This document shows positions 17,688-26,751 of a DNA stretch of 64,000 bases, piece after piece. A program made the position numbers and the translations under genes. Origin of the DNA: Cystobacter fuscus. Lineage in GTDB: Bacteria > Myxococcota > Myxococcia > Myxococcales > Myxococcaceae. The notes under the pieces are model-generated. The model ran no database searches, was not told where the DNA came from, and saw only the letters and a list, made by a program, of their open reading frames with translations. The stretch is from assembly GCF_002305875.1 (NCBI RefSeq), contig NZ_CP022098.1, forward strand, positions 4,774,001 through 4,838,000, written 5' to 3'. Position 1 is the first letter of the stretch, and every line of letters starts with the position of its first letter.

Positions 17688-18710
17688 ATGAAGTCGCTGA
17701 AGCCCACCTTGTCACTGTGTGCGTTGTTGTCACTCGCGGCGTGTGGTCCCCTCGAGGACGAGGGACCGTTCCCCGGAGACGCGCTGGCCATCCAGGAGCA
17801 GGAAGAGATCTCCTCCTGCGTGGCGCCCACCGCGGCGCAGTGCTGGAAGATGCTGCCCACGGACACCAACTTCGGCGGAAGGACCACGTCCTGGAACGCC
17901 GCGCACTATGCCCTGCGGCCCAACAGCCCCAGCAAGAGCAGCCTGGTCGTGATGCTGCATGGGGTGGGCTCGAGCGCCGGCAACTTCTATCACAGCACTG
18001 GCTACGCCACCGCGGCGACCAGCTTCTTCGCGAGCGCCGTGAACAAGGGCTATCGCGTGCTCGGGCTCACGCACCGCAACTCCCCGAACATCCGCGAGGT
18101 CTGCGGCACCAACGTGGACTGCCACCTGCCCACGCGCCGCACCTTCATCACGGGCGTCGTGCAGCCGGGCTCCGCCGTGACGGACATGGGCTACTACGAC
18201 GGCATCGAGGCCCGCCTCGTCCGGCTGCTCGTGACCCTGCGCGATGGCCAGGATCCGTCCGGAGGGTGGGGGGCCTACCTCACGCCCTCCAACTGCACGG
18301 GCACCCGGAACACGACCCTTCCCTGTGGCATCGTCTGGAACAAGCTCATCGTCGCGGGACACTCCCAGGGCGCGGGGCATGCGGCCGTCATCGGCAAGGA
18401 TCATCTGGTCGACACCGTCGTCATGCTGGCGGGCCCGACCGACCGCACTCCCGAGCAGACGGTTCCCAGCTACACGTTGGCTTCGAGCGGACTGGCGACG
18501 CCCGCGGGAGGCGGCAACTACCGGGGCCTGGTCCATACCAAGGACAGCTTCGTGACGGCGTCGACCATCCACTGGGACGCCAGCCGGTTGAACGCCGGGG
18601 CCTACGGGAAGACGACCACGAGCACCGCCGATCACTGCGGCACGTCTCCGCACTCCTGCGTCATCGAGAGCGCTTCGTTCTACGCCACCTGGCAGGGGTT
18701 CTGGCCGTAG
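17688..18710 (+). CDS. alpha/beta-hydrolase lipoprotein (BPSS1187-like)
   Basis: A 340-residue exported protein. The signal MKSLKPTLSLCALLSLAAC gives a clean lipobox (SLAAC), so it is probably lipid-anchored. The mature part has an alpha/beta-hydrolase core: VVMLHGVGSSAGNF (oxyanion region), the nucleophile elbow AGHSQGAGH, and a late His (HWDA or ADHCGTSPH) completing the triad. Several Cys residues suggest disulfides in the periplasm or outside. The substrate is unknown; esterase or lipase activity is a family expectation only. ATG 17688 is chosen because GGGAGAG ends 7 bases before it; the adjacent ATG 17685 would be only 4 bases away. Confidence 0.78.
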   Translation: MKSLKPTLSLCALLSLAACGPLEDEGPFPGDALAIQEQEEISSCVAPTAAQCWKMLPTDTNFGGRTTSWNAAHYALRPNSPSKSSLVVMLHGVGSSAGNFYHSTGYATAATSFFASAVNKGYRVLGLTHRNSPNIREVCGTNVDCHLPTRRTFITGVVQPGSAVTDMGYYDGIEARLVRLLVTLRDGQDPSGGWGAYLTPSNCTGTRNTTLPCGIVWNKLIVAGHSQGAGHAAVIGKDHLVDTVVMLAGPTDRTPEQTVPSYTLASSGLATPAGGGNYRGLVHTKDSFVTASTIHWDASRLNAGAYGKTTTSTADHCGTSPHSCVIESASFYATWQGFWP

Positions 18711-18825
18711 GCCACCCGCGGACGGATGCGCCGCGTGGAAGTTTGTAGTGACACTCCACGACTTCCTGGGAAGGAGCGCCAGCGCCGCTCACCCCGTGTC
18801 CACACCGGGTTAGCATGGAGGTCGC

Positions 18826-19473
18826 ATGCTCTTCGGACGGAAAACCCCCCCTTCTCGCTCGGAGCTCATCGTCGCGGCGGATCGCGCCCGCTCCAAAGGC
18901 AAACTCAAGCGGGCCATTATTGGCTACCGCAAGGCATTGGAGTTGGAGCCGAAGGATCCCGCGGTGCTCGGCAAGCTGGCGCCCCTGCTCGCCCGGACGA
19001 ATGAAGACGAGGCCTCGCTCAAGCTCTTCCGGGAGGCGGCCCAGGTTCACCTGGACAAGGGCTTCGCCGACAAGGCGCTGGCCGTCTACACCCAGGCGGC
19101 GGAGACGTTCCCGGCCCAGGTGGGTCTGTGGCAGCAGGTGTCGCGGATGCACCTGGAGAAGGGGCGTCAGGCCGACGCGGTGCGGATGCTCCTGCGCGGC
19201 CGTTTCGCCCTCCAGCGCAAGCACGAGCGCCCCCAGGCCATCATCCTGCTGAGGGAAGCGCTGCGGTTGGATCCCTCGCTCTTCGCGCCCAGGTTGGATC
19301 TGGCGCGGCTGCTTGCCCGGCAGAAGCAGCCGGCCGAGGCCCAGGCGTTGATCGAGCCGATGCTGCACCTGACGGGCGCACAGCTCCGTCAGGTGCGGTG
19401 GACTCAACTGTGCATCGCTCCGGGGTTCGGCAACGCGTGGCTGTGGCTACGCGCCGCGCTGTCGGGGCGCTGA
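18826..19473 (+). CDS. tetratricopeptide repeat protein
   Basis: A 215-residue protein made mostly of TPR helices: RAIIGYRKALELEPKDPAVLGKLA, KALAVYTQAAETFP, AIILLREALRLDPSLF and ARLLARQKQPAEAQALIEPML are recognisable units. There is no signal peptide. TPR proteins act as protein-interaction scaffolds; no partner is indicated by the neighbours. The last ~25 residues break from the TPR pattern (WTQLCIAPGFGNAWLWLRA) and overlap the 3' end of the convergent MYXO-CTERM gene by 27 bases, so the C-terminus may have been recently altered or extended. Confidence 0.78.
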   Translation: MLFGRKTPPSRSELIVAADRARSKGKLKRAIIGYRKALELEPKDPAVLGKLAPLLARTNEDEASLKLFREAAQVHLDKGFADKALAVYTQAAETFPAQVGLWQQVSRMHLEKGRQADAVRMLLRGRFALQRKHERPQAIILLREALRLDPSLFAPRLDLARLLARQKQPAEAQALIEPMLHLTGAQLRQVRWTQLCIAPGFGNAWLWLRAALSGR

Positions 19474-22224
19474 GCCGCGCTGGTCGCGCCGGCGCAGGGC
19501 CAGCAACGCCAACAGGCCCAGCACCGAGGGCATGGGCACGGCGCTGCAGCCTCCACCCGCGAGCGAGCGGTTGTCATCCAGCACCCGCCAGGTGTGCTCG
19601 ACGGGCGTTGGATCCACGTTGCCCGCGACGTCCACCGCGCGAGCGCGCAGCGTGTGCTGGCCCGGAGTGACGACGTAGGTGGCCTCACAGGGCTGGTAGG
19701 GCCCGTCATCCAGGCTGCACTCGAAGCGGGCACCCGGATCGTCCGAGGAGAACTCGAACCCGGCGTTGGGGTTGGGGCCAATGGCGGGCGGGCCCCGGAC
19801 GAGCGTGGTGTCGGGCGGCTCCGAGGTGCAGACGGAGGGCTGGCCCTGGCAGCGATAGCCCGGCTCGATGGCGCACGCCGCGCCGCAGCCGTCGCCCGAG
19901 GCCGTGTTCGCGTCGTCACACGCCTCGCCCTGCTCGGTGAGGCCGTTGCCGCAGACATTGGCGAGCACGCAGGTGTGGGTGGCCGGGCTGCACACGCCCT
20001 CACAGGCGTTGGACGAGGTGCACGCCTGGCCCAGGTTCAGGCGGCAGCGGGGCGAACATGCATCACCGTCCTCCAGGTTGCCGTCGTCGCACGCCTCGGT
20101 GCCCGCCACCTGGCCGTCACCGCACGAGGTGACGCACACGCTGGGTGACCCGCTGCAGTAGTAGCCCGTCTCCTGCTGGCAGGTGGCACCGCAGCCATCG
20201 CCCGCCTGGGTGTTGTCGTCATCGCACTGCTCGCCGATGTCCGGCACGCCGTCGCCGCACACCTGGGTGCACTCCGTCCCCGGCGAGGGGCAGGTCCAGC
20301 CCGCTTCGATCTGGCACGTGCTGGAGCAGCCATCGCCCGACTTCGTGTTGCCGTGATCGCACTGCTCGGCGCCCGCCACGATGCCGTCACCGCAGAGGGT
20401 CGCACAGGTGCTCGGCGTACCGCTGCAGGAATAACCCGGATCCACGCGGCAGCCCGGCGAGCAGCCATCGCCCGCGCTCTTGTTGCCATCGTCGCAGGTC
20501 TCGTTCGCCTCCAGCACGCCATTGCCACACGTCTCGGCGCACGAGGACGGAGCGCTCTGGGGCTCGGAGCAGGCGTAGCCCGGCTCCACCCGGCACTCGG
20601 TGGCGCATCCATCCCCCGAGTTCAGGTTTCCGTCATCGCACTGCTCGCCCTGCTCGAGCTTGCCATTGCCACAGCTCTTCACGCACGGCGCGCCCGCGGT
20701 GGGGCACACATAGCCCAGCTCGAGGGTGCAGGCCGGCGAGCACCCATCTCCCAGGGAGACGTTGCCGTCGTCGCACAGCTCGCCCGGGTCCATCCGGCCA
20801 TTGCCACACACGGTGCCGCACACGGACGGCTCCCCGTGGCACTCATAGCCATTCTCCACACGGCACGCGGCGGAGCAGCCATCGGAGTTGAAGGTGTTGC
20901 GGTCATCGCACTGCTCACCCGGGTTGATGACGCCATCTCCGCACTGCTGGACACAGGCGCTGCCCGCGGTCGGGCACGCGTACCCTGTCTCCACCCGGCA
21001 GCGCGCATCACAGCCATCGCCCGTGGTCAGGTTGCCGTCGTCGCACTGCTCGCCCGGGTTGAGCGCGCCATTGCCACACGTCCGCGCGCACCGGCTGGGC
21101 TCGCCCGTGCAGCCGTAGGCCGGCTCGATGCCGCAGGTGGCGCCGCAGCCGTCGTTGGCGGTGCTGTTGCCGTCATCGCACTCCTCGCGGGGAGAGATGA
21201 CTCCGTCCCCACACTTGTCGTCGTACGCATCCACGAACAGGTAGCGGAAGGCGTTGGGCGGACCGTCTTCGTTTTCGTTGCACAGCTCCAGCCGGTTGAG
21301 CCCGGTGCGCCAGCGCGCCGTGGTGCCCAGCTCGCGGATGATGTTCTTCTGCCAGGGCTGGCCCCCCGGTTGGCTGATGACGGTGGGGGTGAAGGCCGCG
21401 CCGTTCACCGACGCGGTATCGAACTGGTTGTCGTTGAAGGTCGCCACGCGCATGCGGAAGCGCGAGAGCGTGGTGGTCGAGGGGATGATGAAGTCCTGGT
21501 ACACGCAGGTGCTCACTCCCTGCGGGGCCATGAAGCGCGCCGTCTGGACTTCCTGCGGCCAGTCGCCCCCCTCGCGCCCGCCCGTGGTGGCGCCCGTGGT
21601 GGTGCCCCGGTAGGACCAGTGCGGATCCGCCGCGGTTCCCTCCAGGCGGCGGTTGTTCGCGTCCACGCCCGTGTTGAACAGCGTCACGCCCGCGCGCACG
21701 CACCGGCTCGGAGAGCCCGCGCACGCCTGGCCCGGCTCCACCTCGCACAGGCGGTTGCAGCCGTCGCCGTCGAAGCGGTTGCCGTCGTCGCAGATCTCCT
21801 GCGCGTAGTTCGGGTAGGAGCGGTTGTCGAGCGTGCCATTGCCGCACAAGGACAGGTCGCACGTCGCGGAGCAGCCGTTGCCGTTGTCCGCGGTGTTGCC
21901 GTCGTCGCACAGCTCGCCCGAGTTGACCACGCCGTTGCCGCACAGGCTCGCCAGGGAACACGGCTTGCCGGGGATGTGGCAGAGGAAGCCGTCCTCCAGC
22001 TTGCCGGTGGCGCTACAGCCGTCACCGCCCTGGGTGTTGCCGTCGTCACACTCCTCGCCGGGCTGCAGCTTGCCGTCCGCGACGAGGGCCTGGCTGACCC
22101 GCGTGAGCAGGGCAGGGGTGGCGGAGGGCGGCTCCTGCTGCGTCTGGCAGCCCACCGAGGTGAAGAGGAGGGTGAGCCCGACAAGCGCCGGGCGAGTCCA
22201 TGCTGTCTTGGGATGCATGTTCAT
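19447..22224 (-). CDS. DUF4215 cysteine-rich repeat protein with MYXO-CTERM tail
   Basis: A 925-residue exported protein. The N-terminal signal ends TSVGC, a possible lipobox. About 13 DUF4215/myxococcal Cys-rich repeats of the form CGNGxxxxGExCDDGN follow, with a ~110-residue insertion after the third unit. Then comes an Ig-like segment (FECSLDDGPYQPCEATYVV). The end is a MYXO-CTERM sorting signal: GGGCSAVP, a short hydrophobic helix and RRR. Such tails are processed by myxosortase and anchor proteins at the cell surface. ATG 22224 is preceded by AGGTGA at 8 bases, which decides it over a GTG at 22236 overlapping the upstream stop. It follows the OmpA gene directly, so the two are an operon. 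Confidence 0.87.
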   Translation of the reverse strand: MNMHPKTAWTRPALVGLTLLFTSVGCQTQQEPPSATPALLTRVSQALVADGKLQPGEECDDGNTQGGDGCSATGKLEDGFLCHIPGKPCSLASLCGNGVVNSGELCDDGNTADNGNGCSATCDLSLCGNGTLDNRSYPNYAQEICDDGNRFDGDGCNRLCEVEPGQACAGSPSRCVRAGVTLFNTGVDANNRRLEGTAADPHWSYRGTTTGATTGGREGGDWPQEVQTARFMAPQGVSTCVYQDFIIPSTTTLSRFRMRVATFNDNQFDTASVNGAAFTPTVISQPGGQPWQKNIIRELGTTARWRTGLNRLELCNENEDGPPNAFRYLFVDAYDDKCGDGVISPREECDDGNSTANDGCGATCGIEPAYGCTGEPSRCARTCGNGALNPGEQCDDGNLTTGDGCDARCRVETGYACPTAGSACVQQCGDGVINPGEQCDDRNTFNSDGCSAACRVENGYECHGEPSVCGTVCGNGRMDPGELCDDGNVSLGDGCSPACTLELGYVCPTAGAPCVKSCGNGKLEQGEQCDDGNLNSGDGCATECRVEPGYACSEPQSAPSSCAETCGNGVLEANETCDDGNKSAGDGCSPGCRVDPGYSCSGTPSTCATLCGDGIVAGAEQCDHGNTKSGDGCSSTCQIEAGWTCPSPGTECTQVCGDGVPDIGEQCDDDNTQAGDGCGATCQQETGYYCSGSPSVCVTSCGDGQVAGTEACDDGNLEDGDACSPRCRLNLGQACTSSNACEGVCSPATHTCVLANVCGNGLTEQGEACDDANTASGDGCGAACAIEPGYRCQGQPSVCTSEPPDTTLVRGPPAIGPNPNAGFEFSSDDPGARFECSLDDGPYQPCEATYVVTPGQHTLRARAVDVAGNVDPTPVEHTWRVLDDNRSLAGGGCSAVPMPSVLGLLALLALRRRDQRGSAPRQRGA

Positions 22225-22232
22225 GGTTGGTT

Positions 22233-24071
22233 TCACCTGGCGGTGTCGGAGTTGGGTGTGCCCTGCTGGGTTTCCACGCCCTCGGCGTCGCCGACGATGT
22301 GGAACTCCACGCGGCGGTTCTTCGCGCGGCCTTCCTTGGTGGTGTTGTCCGCGAGGGGCTTCGCCGGGCCGAAGCCCTTCGCCTGGAGCCGCTCGCGCGG
22401 GATGCCCTTGCCCTCGAGGTACTTCACGACGGACTCGGCGCGGCGCTGCGACAGCTCGGTGTTGTACTGCGCATCGCCCTGGTTGTCGGAGTGGCCCTCC
22501 ACGCGCATCCGCTCGATCTCCGGGTGCTCGCGGAGAATGGAGGCCACGTCATCCAGCAGCTTGTAGCTGCGCCTGTCGATGACGTCCTTGTTCACCTCGA
22601 AGTAGACGGACTCGAGGATGTCGAGGCGTCCCGTCTCCAGGCGCACGCGCTGCTTCTGCTTGCAGCCGTTGTTCTCCGGGGTGCCGGGCTCGTCCGGGCA
22701 GTTGTCCAGCCGGTCGACGACGCTGTCCCTATCGCGATCCTTGTCCGGGCAGCCCTTGTTCGCCGCCACTCCGGCCTCGTTCGGGCAGGCGTCCCGTGCG
22801 TCGGCCACGCCGTCCCCGTCGTTGTCGGGATCCGGGCAGCCGTCCTCGTCCTGGAAGCCGTCCTTGTCCTCGGCCTGCTGGGGGCAGCGATCCTTCGAGT
22901 CGGTGATGCCGTCACCGTCCGAGTCCGGCTCGTCCGGGCAGCCGTCGCCGTCCTCGAAGCCGTTGACGTTCTCCGCCTGCTGGGGGCAGCGATCCACCAG
23001 GTTGGGCAGACCATCGCCATCGTCGTCCTTGTCCGGGCAGCCACCCAACTGCTCGAGGCCCGCGTCCCGGGGGCACTGGTCCGCGCGGTTCTTCACGCCA
23101 TCGCCATCCGCGTCCAGCTCGGGGCAGAGCGCCACCGGGTACGACTGGCCCTCCACGCACACGGGCTTGTCCTCCGGCGCGAAGGCCACCCCCGCGAGCA
23201 CGCGGACGGCGGGCGTGCCCACCGTGGTGCCGAAGCCCGGGCCGCCCATGGCGTACAGCTCCACGGGGCCCACCGGGGCGCGCACGCCGAGCAGGGCCTC
23301 CATCGACAGGGGGGAGCGCGCCAGGGGCGCCGTGCCCCGCAGGAGCAGCTCGCCCTTCACCTTCTTCACCAGCGGGCCGGTGACGTTGACGCCGCCGTTG
23401 AGCTCCACGCCCAGCTCATCCCGGGGCTGGCTCGTCCCGGAGGTGAGCACGTACGTCTTCGTGCGCACCAGCGCGCCCACGTCGGCGCCCACGCGCCACC
23501 CCGCGCCCAACTGCTTGCCCAGGCCCACTCGGGGCGTGAAGGTGAAGCCCTCATCCCGCGTCAGGGCCTCCGCGCTGCCCAGCGGGAGCGCGACGCCCAG
23601 GTGCAGGCCAAGGTCCAGTGCGTCCGCGTTCGCCTCGGACAGGAGCCGCGCGCGGCCCTGCACCCAGGGGGTGCCCAGCGCGAACGAGGAGGGGGCCGAG
23701 AGTCCCACGGAGCCCGGGTTTCCGGCCCACTGGCCCACGATGGGCACCTGCGCGCCGAGCTCGAGCCAGTCATGGAGCGCATACGCGCCGCTCAGGTGCC
23801 CCGTCACCCGGTCGCTGACGATGACGGCGCTGCGCTCGCCGTTCTCCACCAGCACCAGGGGGTTGAGTTCCCAGTGCCCCGTCAGCGCGAGGCGGTAGCG
23901 GCCCTGCCGCAGTTGATCTCCCGTGGACAGCACCAGGCTGTCTCTCGCACCCGGGTTGAGTTGGAGCCGCTCGAGCTCGAATCCAGGAATGCTCGAGTCC
24001 TGGGCCAGTGCGCTCCAGGTCCCGAGCATGACGACACCAGTGATACAGCGTTGCAACACACGAATGAACAA
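22233..24071 (-). CDS. OmpA-family outer membrane protein with type 3 calcium-binding repeats
   Basis: A 612-residue protein. A signal peptide (ITGVVMLGTWSALA) is followed by a transmembrane beta-barrel region (~25-330, many alternating GY/GAQVP strands), then five Asp-rich thrombospondin type 3 repeats (DADGDGVKNRADQCP and similar, ~345-480), then an OmpA C-terminal domain (~495-600: VYFEVNKDVIDRRS, RMRVEGHSDNQGDAQYN, LSQRRAESVVKYL, NRRVEF) that binds peptidoglycan. The TTG start at 24071 is supported by a GGAGG-type site about 10 bases upstream. The protein would link outer membrane and wall and may present the Cys-rich MYXO-CTERM partner encoded downstream. Confidence 0.87.
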   Translation of the reverse strand: MFIRVLQRCITGVVMLGTWSALAQDSSIPGFELERLQLNPGARDSLVLSTGDQLRQGRYRLALTGHWELNPLVLVENGERSAVIVSDRVTGHLSGAYALHDWLELGAQVPIVGQWAGNPGSVGLSAPSSFALGTPWVQGRARLLSEANADALDLGLHLGVALPLGSAEALTRDEGFTFTPRVGLGKQLGAGWRVGADVGALVRTKTYVLTSGTSQPRDELGVELNGGVNVTGPLVKKVKGELLLRGTAPLARSPLSMEALLGVRAPVGPVELYAMGGPGFGTTVGTPAVRVLAGVAFAPEDKPVCVEGQSYPVALCPELDADGDGVKNRADQCPRDAGLEQLGGCPDKDDDGDGLPNLVDRCPQQAENVNGFEDGDGCPDEPDSDGDGITDSKDRCPQQAEDKDGFQDEDGCPDPDNDGDGVADARDACPNEAGVAANKGCPDKDRDRDSVVDRLDNCPDEPGTPENNGCKQKQRVRLETGRLDILESVYFEVNKDVIDRRSYKLLDDVASILREHPEIERMRVEGHSDNQGDAQYNTELSQRRAESVVKYLEGKGIPRERLQAKGFGPAKPLADNTTKEGRAKNRRVEFHIVGDAEGVETQQGTPNSDTAR

Positions 24072-24133
24072 GGTTCCCCCTCCTCCACGACACTCAATGG
24101 ACCACGGGAGTTGACGGTCCCGGGAGGGGGTAC

Positions 24134-24139
24134 AATATA
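24134..24139 (-). promoter_or_regulatory. possible -10 element for the OmpA gene
   Basis: On the minus strand TATATT lies in a short AT-rich patch 62 bases upstream of the OmpA start. The hexamer 17 bases further upstream (GTCAAC) is a poor -35, so only the -10 is suggested. The 95 bases between the OmpA start and the end of the UvrA-like gene otherwise hold nothing recognisable. Confidence 0.28.
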
Positions 24140-24166
24140 CGCTTCATACCAGATCTGTTGACTGGT

Positions 24167-26743
24167 TCACGGTTCGGGGCCGCCTGGAGAATCGAGGCTT
24201 GCCGAGCGCCCGGTTTCGAGGACGCGCGCGAGGAAGGGCGCGGTGCGGCTCTTCACCACGCGTGCCACCTGCGCGGGGGTTCCGGAGACGACCACCCGGC
24301 CTCCCTCGGCACCGGCGCCCGGGCCGATGTCGATGACCCAGTCGCTCTGTGCCACGACGCGCATGTCGTGCTCGACGAGGATGACGGTGTTGCCCTGCTC
24401 GACCAGCCCGTTGAGCTGCGTCAGCAGCTTCTCGACGTCCGCGGGGTGCAGGCCCGTGGTGGGCTCGTCCAGGACGTAGAGCGTGTTGCCGCGCTGCACC
24501 CGCTGAAGCTCCGTGGCGAGTTTGATCCGCTGGGCCTCGCCGCCGGACAGCTCGGTCGCGGGCTGGCCCAGGCGCAGGTAGCCGAGGCCCACGTCCCGCA
24601 GGACACTCAAGGCGCGTTGCACGTGGGGCTCGTCGGCGAAGAACGCGTGCGCTCCGTCCACCGTCATGCCCAACACGTCGGCGATGCTCTGGTCCCTGTA
24701 TTTGATTTCCAGCGTCTTCGCGTTGTAGCGGGCGCCGTGGCACGTGGGGCAGGGGGCGAACACATCGGGCAGGAAGATCAGCTCCACGCTGACGAAGCCC
24801 TCGCCCTCGCATGTCTCGCAGCGTCCCTTGGGCACGTTGAAGGAGAACCGTCCCGCGTCATAGCGGCGGGAGCGCGCGGCCGGTGTCGCGGCGAAGAGCT
24901 TCCGGATGGTGTCGAAGAGCCCCGTGTAGGTCGCCAGATTGGAGCGCGGGGTGCGGCCGATCGGCTTCTGATCCACCCGCACCAGGCGCGTGACGCCTTC
25001 CAGTCCCGAGGAGATCCGGCCGCCCACCGGCTCGACGGGAGGACGCTCCAGCTCCTCGCCTTCCTCTTCCTCCGGGGGCGGCGCATGGCCCAGCCGCGCC
25101 GACACCAGCTCCACCAGTACCTGGCTCACGAGGCTCGACTTGCCCGAGCCGGAGATGCCCGTCACCGTCGTGAACACGCCCAGCGGGAAGTCCACGTCGA
25201 GCGCGTGCAGGTTGTTGCGGCTGACGCCTTCCAGGCGCAGCCAGCCCCGGGGCGAGCGGGGTTCGCGTCCCGGAGCCTCGTCGTGTCCGAGGAGATAGCG
25301 GCGGGTCTGGGACTGCTCGATGCGCTCGAGCCCCTCGGGCGGACCGCTGTAGAGCACGTGGCCCCCCTGTTCGCCCGCCGCCGGTCCCACGTCGACGATC
25401 CAGTCCGCCTCGCGAATCACCTCCACCTCGTGCTCGACCACGAAGAGGGAGTTGCCGGCGTTCTTCAGTTGTCCGAGCGCCGCGAGCAACGCCTGGGTGT
25501 CCGCCGGATGGAGGCCCGCGGAGGGCTCGTCGAGCACGTACACCACGCCGAACAACTGGGAGCGGATCTGCGTGGCGAGCCGCAGCCGTTGCAGCTCTCC
25601 GGGCGAGAGGGTGGGGGTGCTGCGCTCGAGCGACAGGTAGCCGAGCCCCAGCTCGGTCAGCACCTGGATGCGCCCCAGCAGTTCGCGAGCGAACCGCTCG
25701 GCGACGAGCGCCTTCTCCGGGTGCTCCCGCCGCAGCTTCGCCATCCCCGGTGCCGTGCCCTCCACCGTGGGGCGCAGCACCTCGGCGACGCGGGTGAGGG
25801 GCAGCCGTGACAGCTCGCCGATGTCCAGGCCCGCGAAGGTGACGGAGAGCGCCTCACGGCGCAGCCGCTTGCCCTCGCACTCGGGGCACTCGGTGCTCAG
25901 CAGGTAGCGCGACACCCGCTTCTTGATGGACGCGCTCTCCGTGGTGGCGAAGGTCTGCAACACATAGCGGCGGGCGCTCGTGAACGTGCCCATGTAGCTG
26001 GGCGGCTCCTTGCGCTTGAGCGCCCGGCGCGTCTCCGCGGGGGTGAAGCCGGCGTACACCGGAACGGTGGGCTGCTCCTCCGTGAAGAGGATCCAGTCCC
26101 GGTCCTTCTGGGGCAGCTCGCGCCAGGGACGATCCACGTCGTAGCCGAGCGACACGAGGATGTCGCGCAGGTTCTGGCCGTGCCAGGCGGGGGGCCACGC
26201 GGCGATCGCCCGCTCGCGGATGGTGAGCGAGTCATCCGGCACCATGGAGCGCTCGGTGGCCTCGTAGATGCGCCCGAGCCCGTGGCAGCGCGGACAAGCG
26301 CCCGCGGGCGTGTTGGGCGAGAACGCCTCCGCGGCGAGGTGCTCCTGATGGGGCGGATAGTGTCCGGCGCGCGAATAGAGCAGGCGCAGCGAGTTGGACA
26401 GCGTGGTGACGCTGCCCACGGACGAGCGCGTCGTGGGCGAGCCACGCTGCTGCTGGAGCGCCACCGCCGGGGGCAGGCCCTCGATGGAGTCGACCTCGGG
26501 CACACCCACCTGATCCATCAGCCGCCGCGCATAGGGGGCCACGGACTCGAAGTAGCGCCGCTGGGCCTCCGCGTAGAGCGTGCCGAACGCGAGCGACGAC
26601 TTGCCCGAGCCCGACACGCCCGTGAAGACGACCAGCGCATCGCGCGGGATGTCGACGTCGACGTTCTTGAGGTTGTTCTCGCGGGCGCCACGGACCCTGA
26701 CGACGCCCTTCACTCCACCGCCACCACCACCACCATCGGGCAT
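24167..26743 (-). CDS. short UvrA-like ABC ATPase (excinuclease A paralogue)
   Basis: An 858-residue twin-ABC protein. Walker A sites are [12 protein letters not shown] (N-terminal) and [11 protein letters not shown] (middle). ABC signatures are [11 protein letters not shown], slightly altered, and [11 protein letters not shown]. Zinc-binding Cys pairs include CPRCHG, CPECEG and CETCEG...CPTCHG. UvrA proper has about 940-970 residues, and this one is about 100 shorter with a reduced insertion region, as in UvrA2/DrrC-type paralogues linked to drug or DNA-damage tolerance. It would bind DNA in the cytoplasm; repair activity is unproven. ATG 26743 lies 8 bases after the MMPL stop, making it the last gene of the sterol unit. 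A run of Gly codons follows the start. Confidence 0.85.
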   Translation of the reverse strand: MPDGGGGGGGVKGVVRVRGARENNLKNVDVDIPRDALVVFTGVSGSGKSSLAFGTLYAEAQRRYFESVAPYARRLMDQVGVPEVDSIEGLPPAVALQQQRGSPTTRSSVGSVTTLSNSLRLLYSRAGHYPPHQEHLAAEAFSPNTPAGACPRCHGLGRIYEATERSMVPDDSLTIRERAIAAWPPAWHGQNLRDILVSLGYDVDRPWRELPQKDRDWILFTEEQPTVPVYAGFTPAETRRALKRKEPPSYMGTFTSARRYVLQTFATTESASIKKRVSRYLLSTECPECEGKRLRREALSVTFAGLDIGELSRLPLTRVAEVLRPTVEGTAPGMAKLRREHPEKALVAERFARELLGRIQVLTELGLGYLSLERSTPTLSPGELQRLRLATQIRSQLFGVVYVLDEPSAGLHPADTQALLAALGQLKNAGNSLFVVEHEVEVIREADWIVDVGPAAGEQGGHVLYSGPPEGLERIEQSQTRRYLLGHDEAPGREPRSPRGWLRLEGVSRNNLHALDVDFPLGVFTTVTGISGSGKSSLVSQVLVELVSARLGHAPPPEEEEGEELERPPVEPVGGRISSGLEGVTRLVRVDQKPIGRTPRSNLATYTGLFDTIRKLFAATPAARSRRYDAGRFSFNVPKGRCETCEGEGFVSVELIFLPDVFAPCPTCHGARYNAKTLEIKYRDQSIADVLGMTVDGAHAFFADEPHVQRALSVLRDVGLGYLRLGQPATELSGGEAQRIKLATELQRVQRGNTLYVLDEPTTGLHPADVEKLLTQLNGLVEQGNTVILVEHDMRVVAQSDWVIDIGPGAGAEGGRVVVSGTPAQVARVVKSRTAPFLARVLETGRSASLDSPGGPEP

Positions 26744-26751
26744 GCTGGAAC

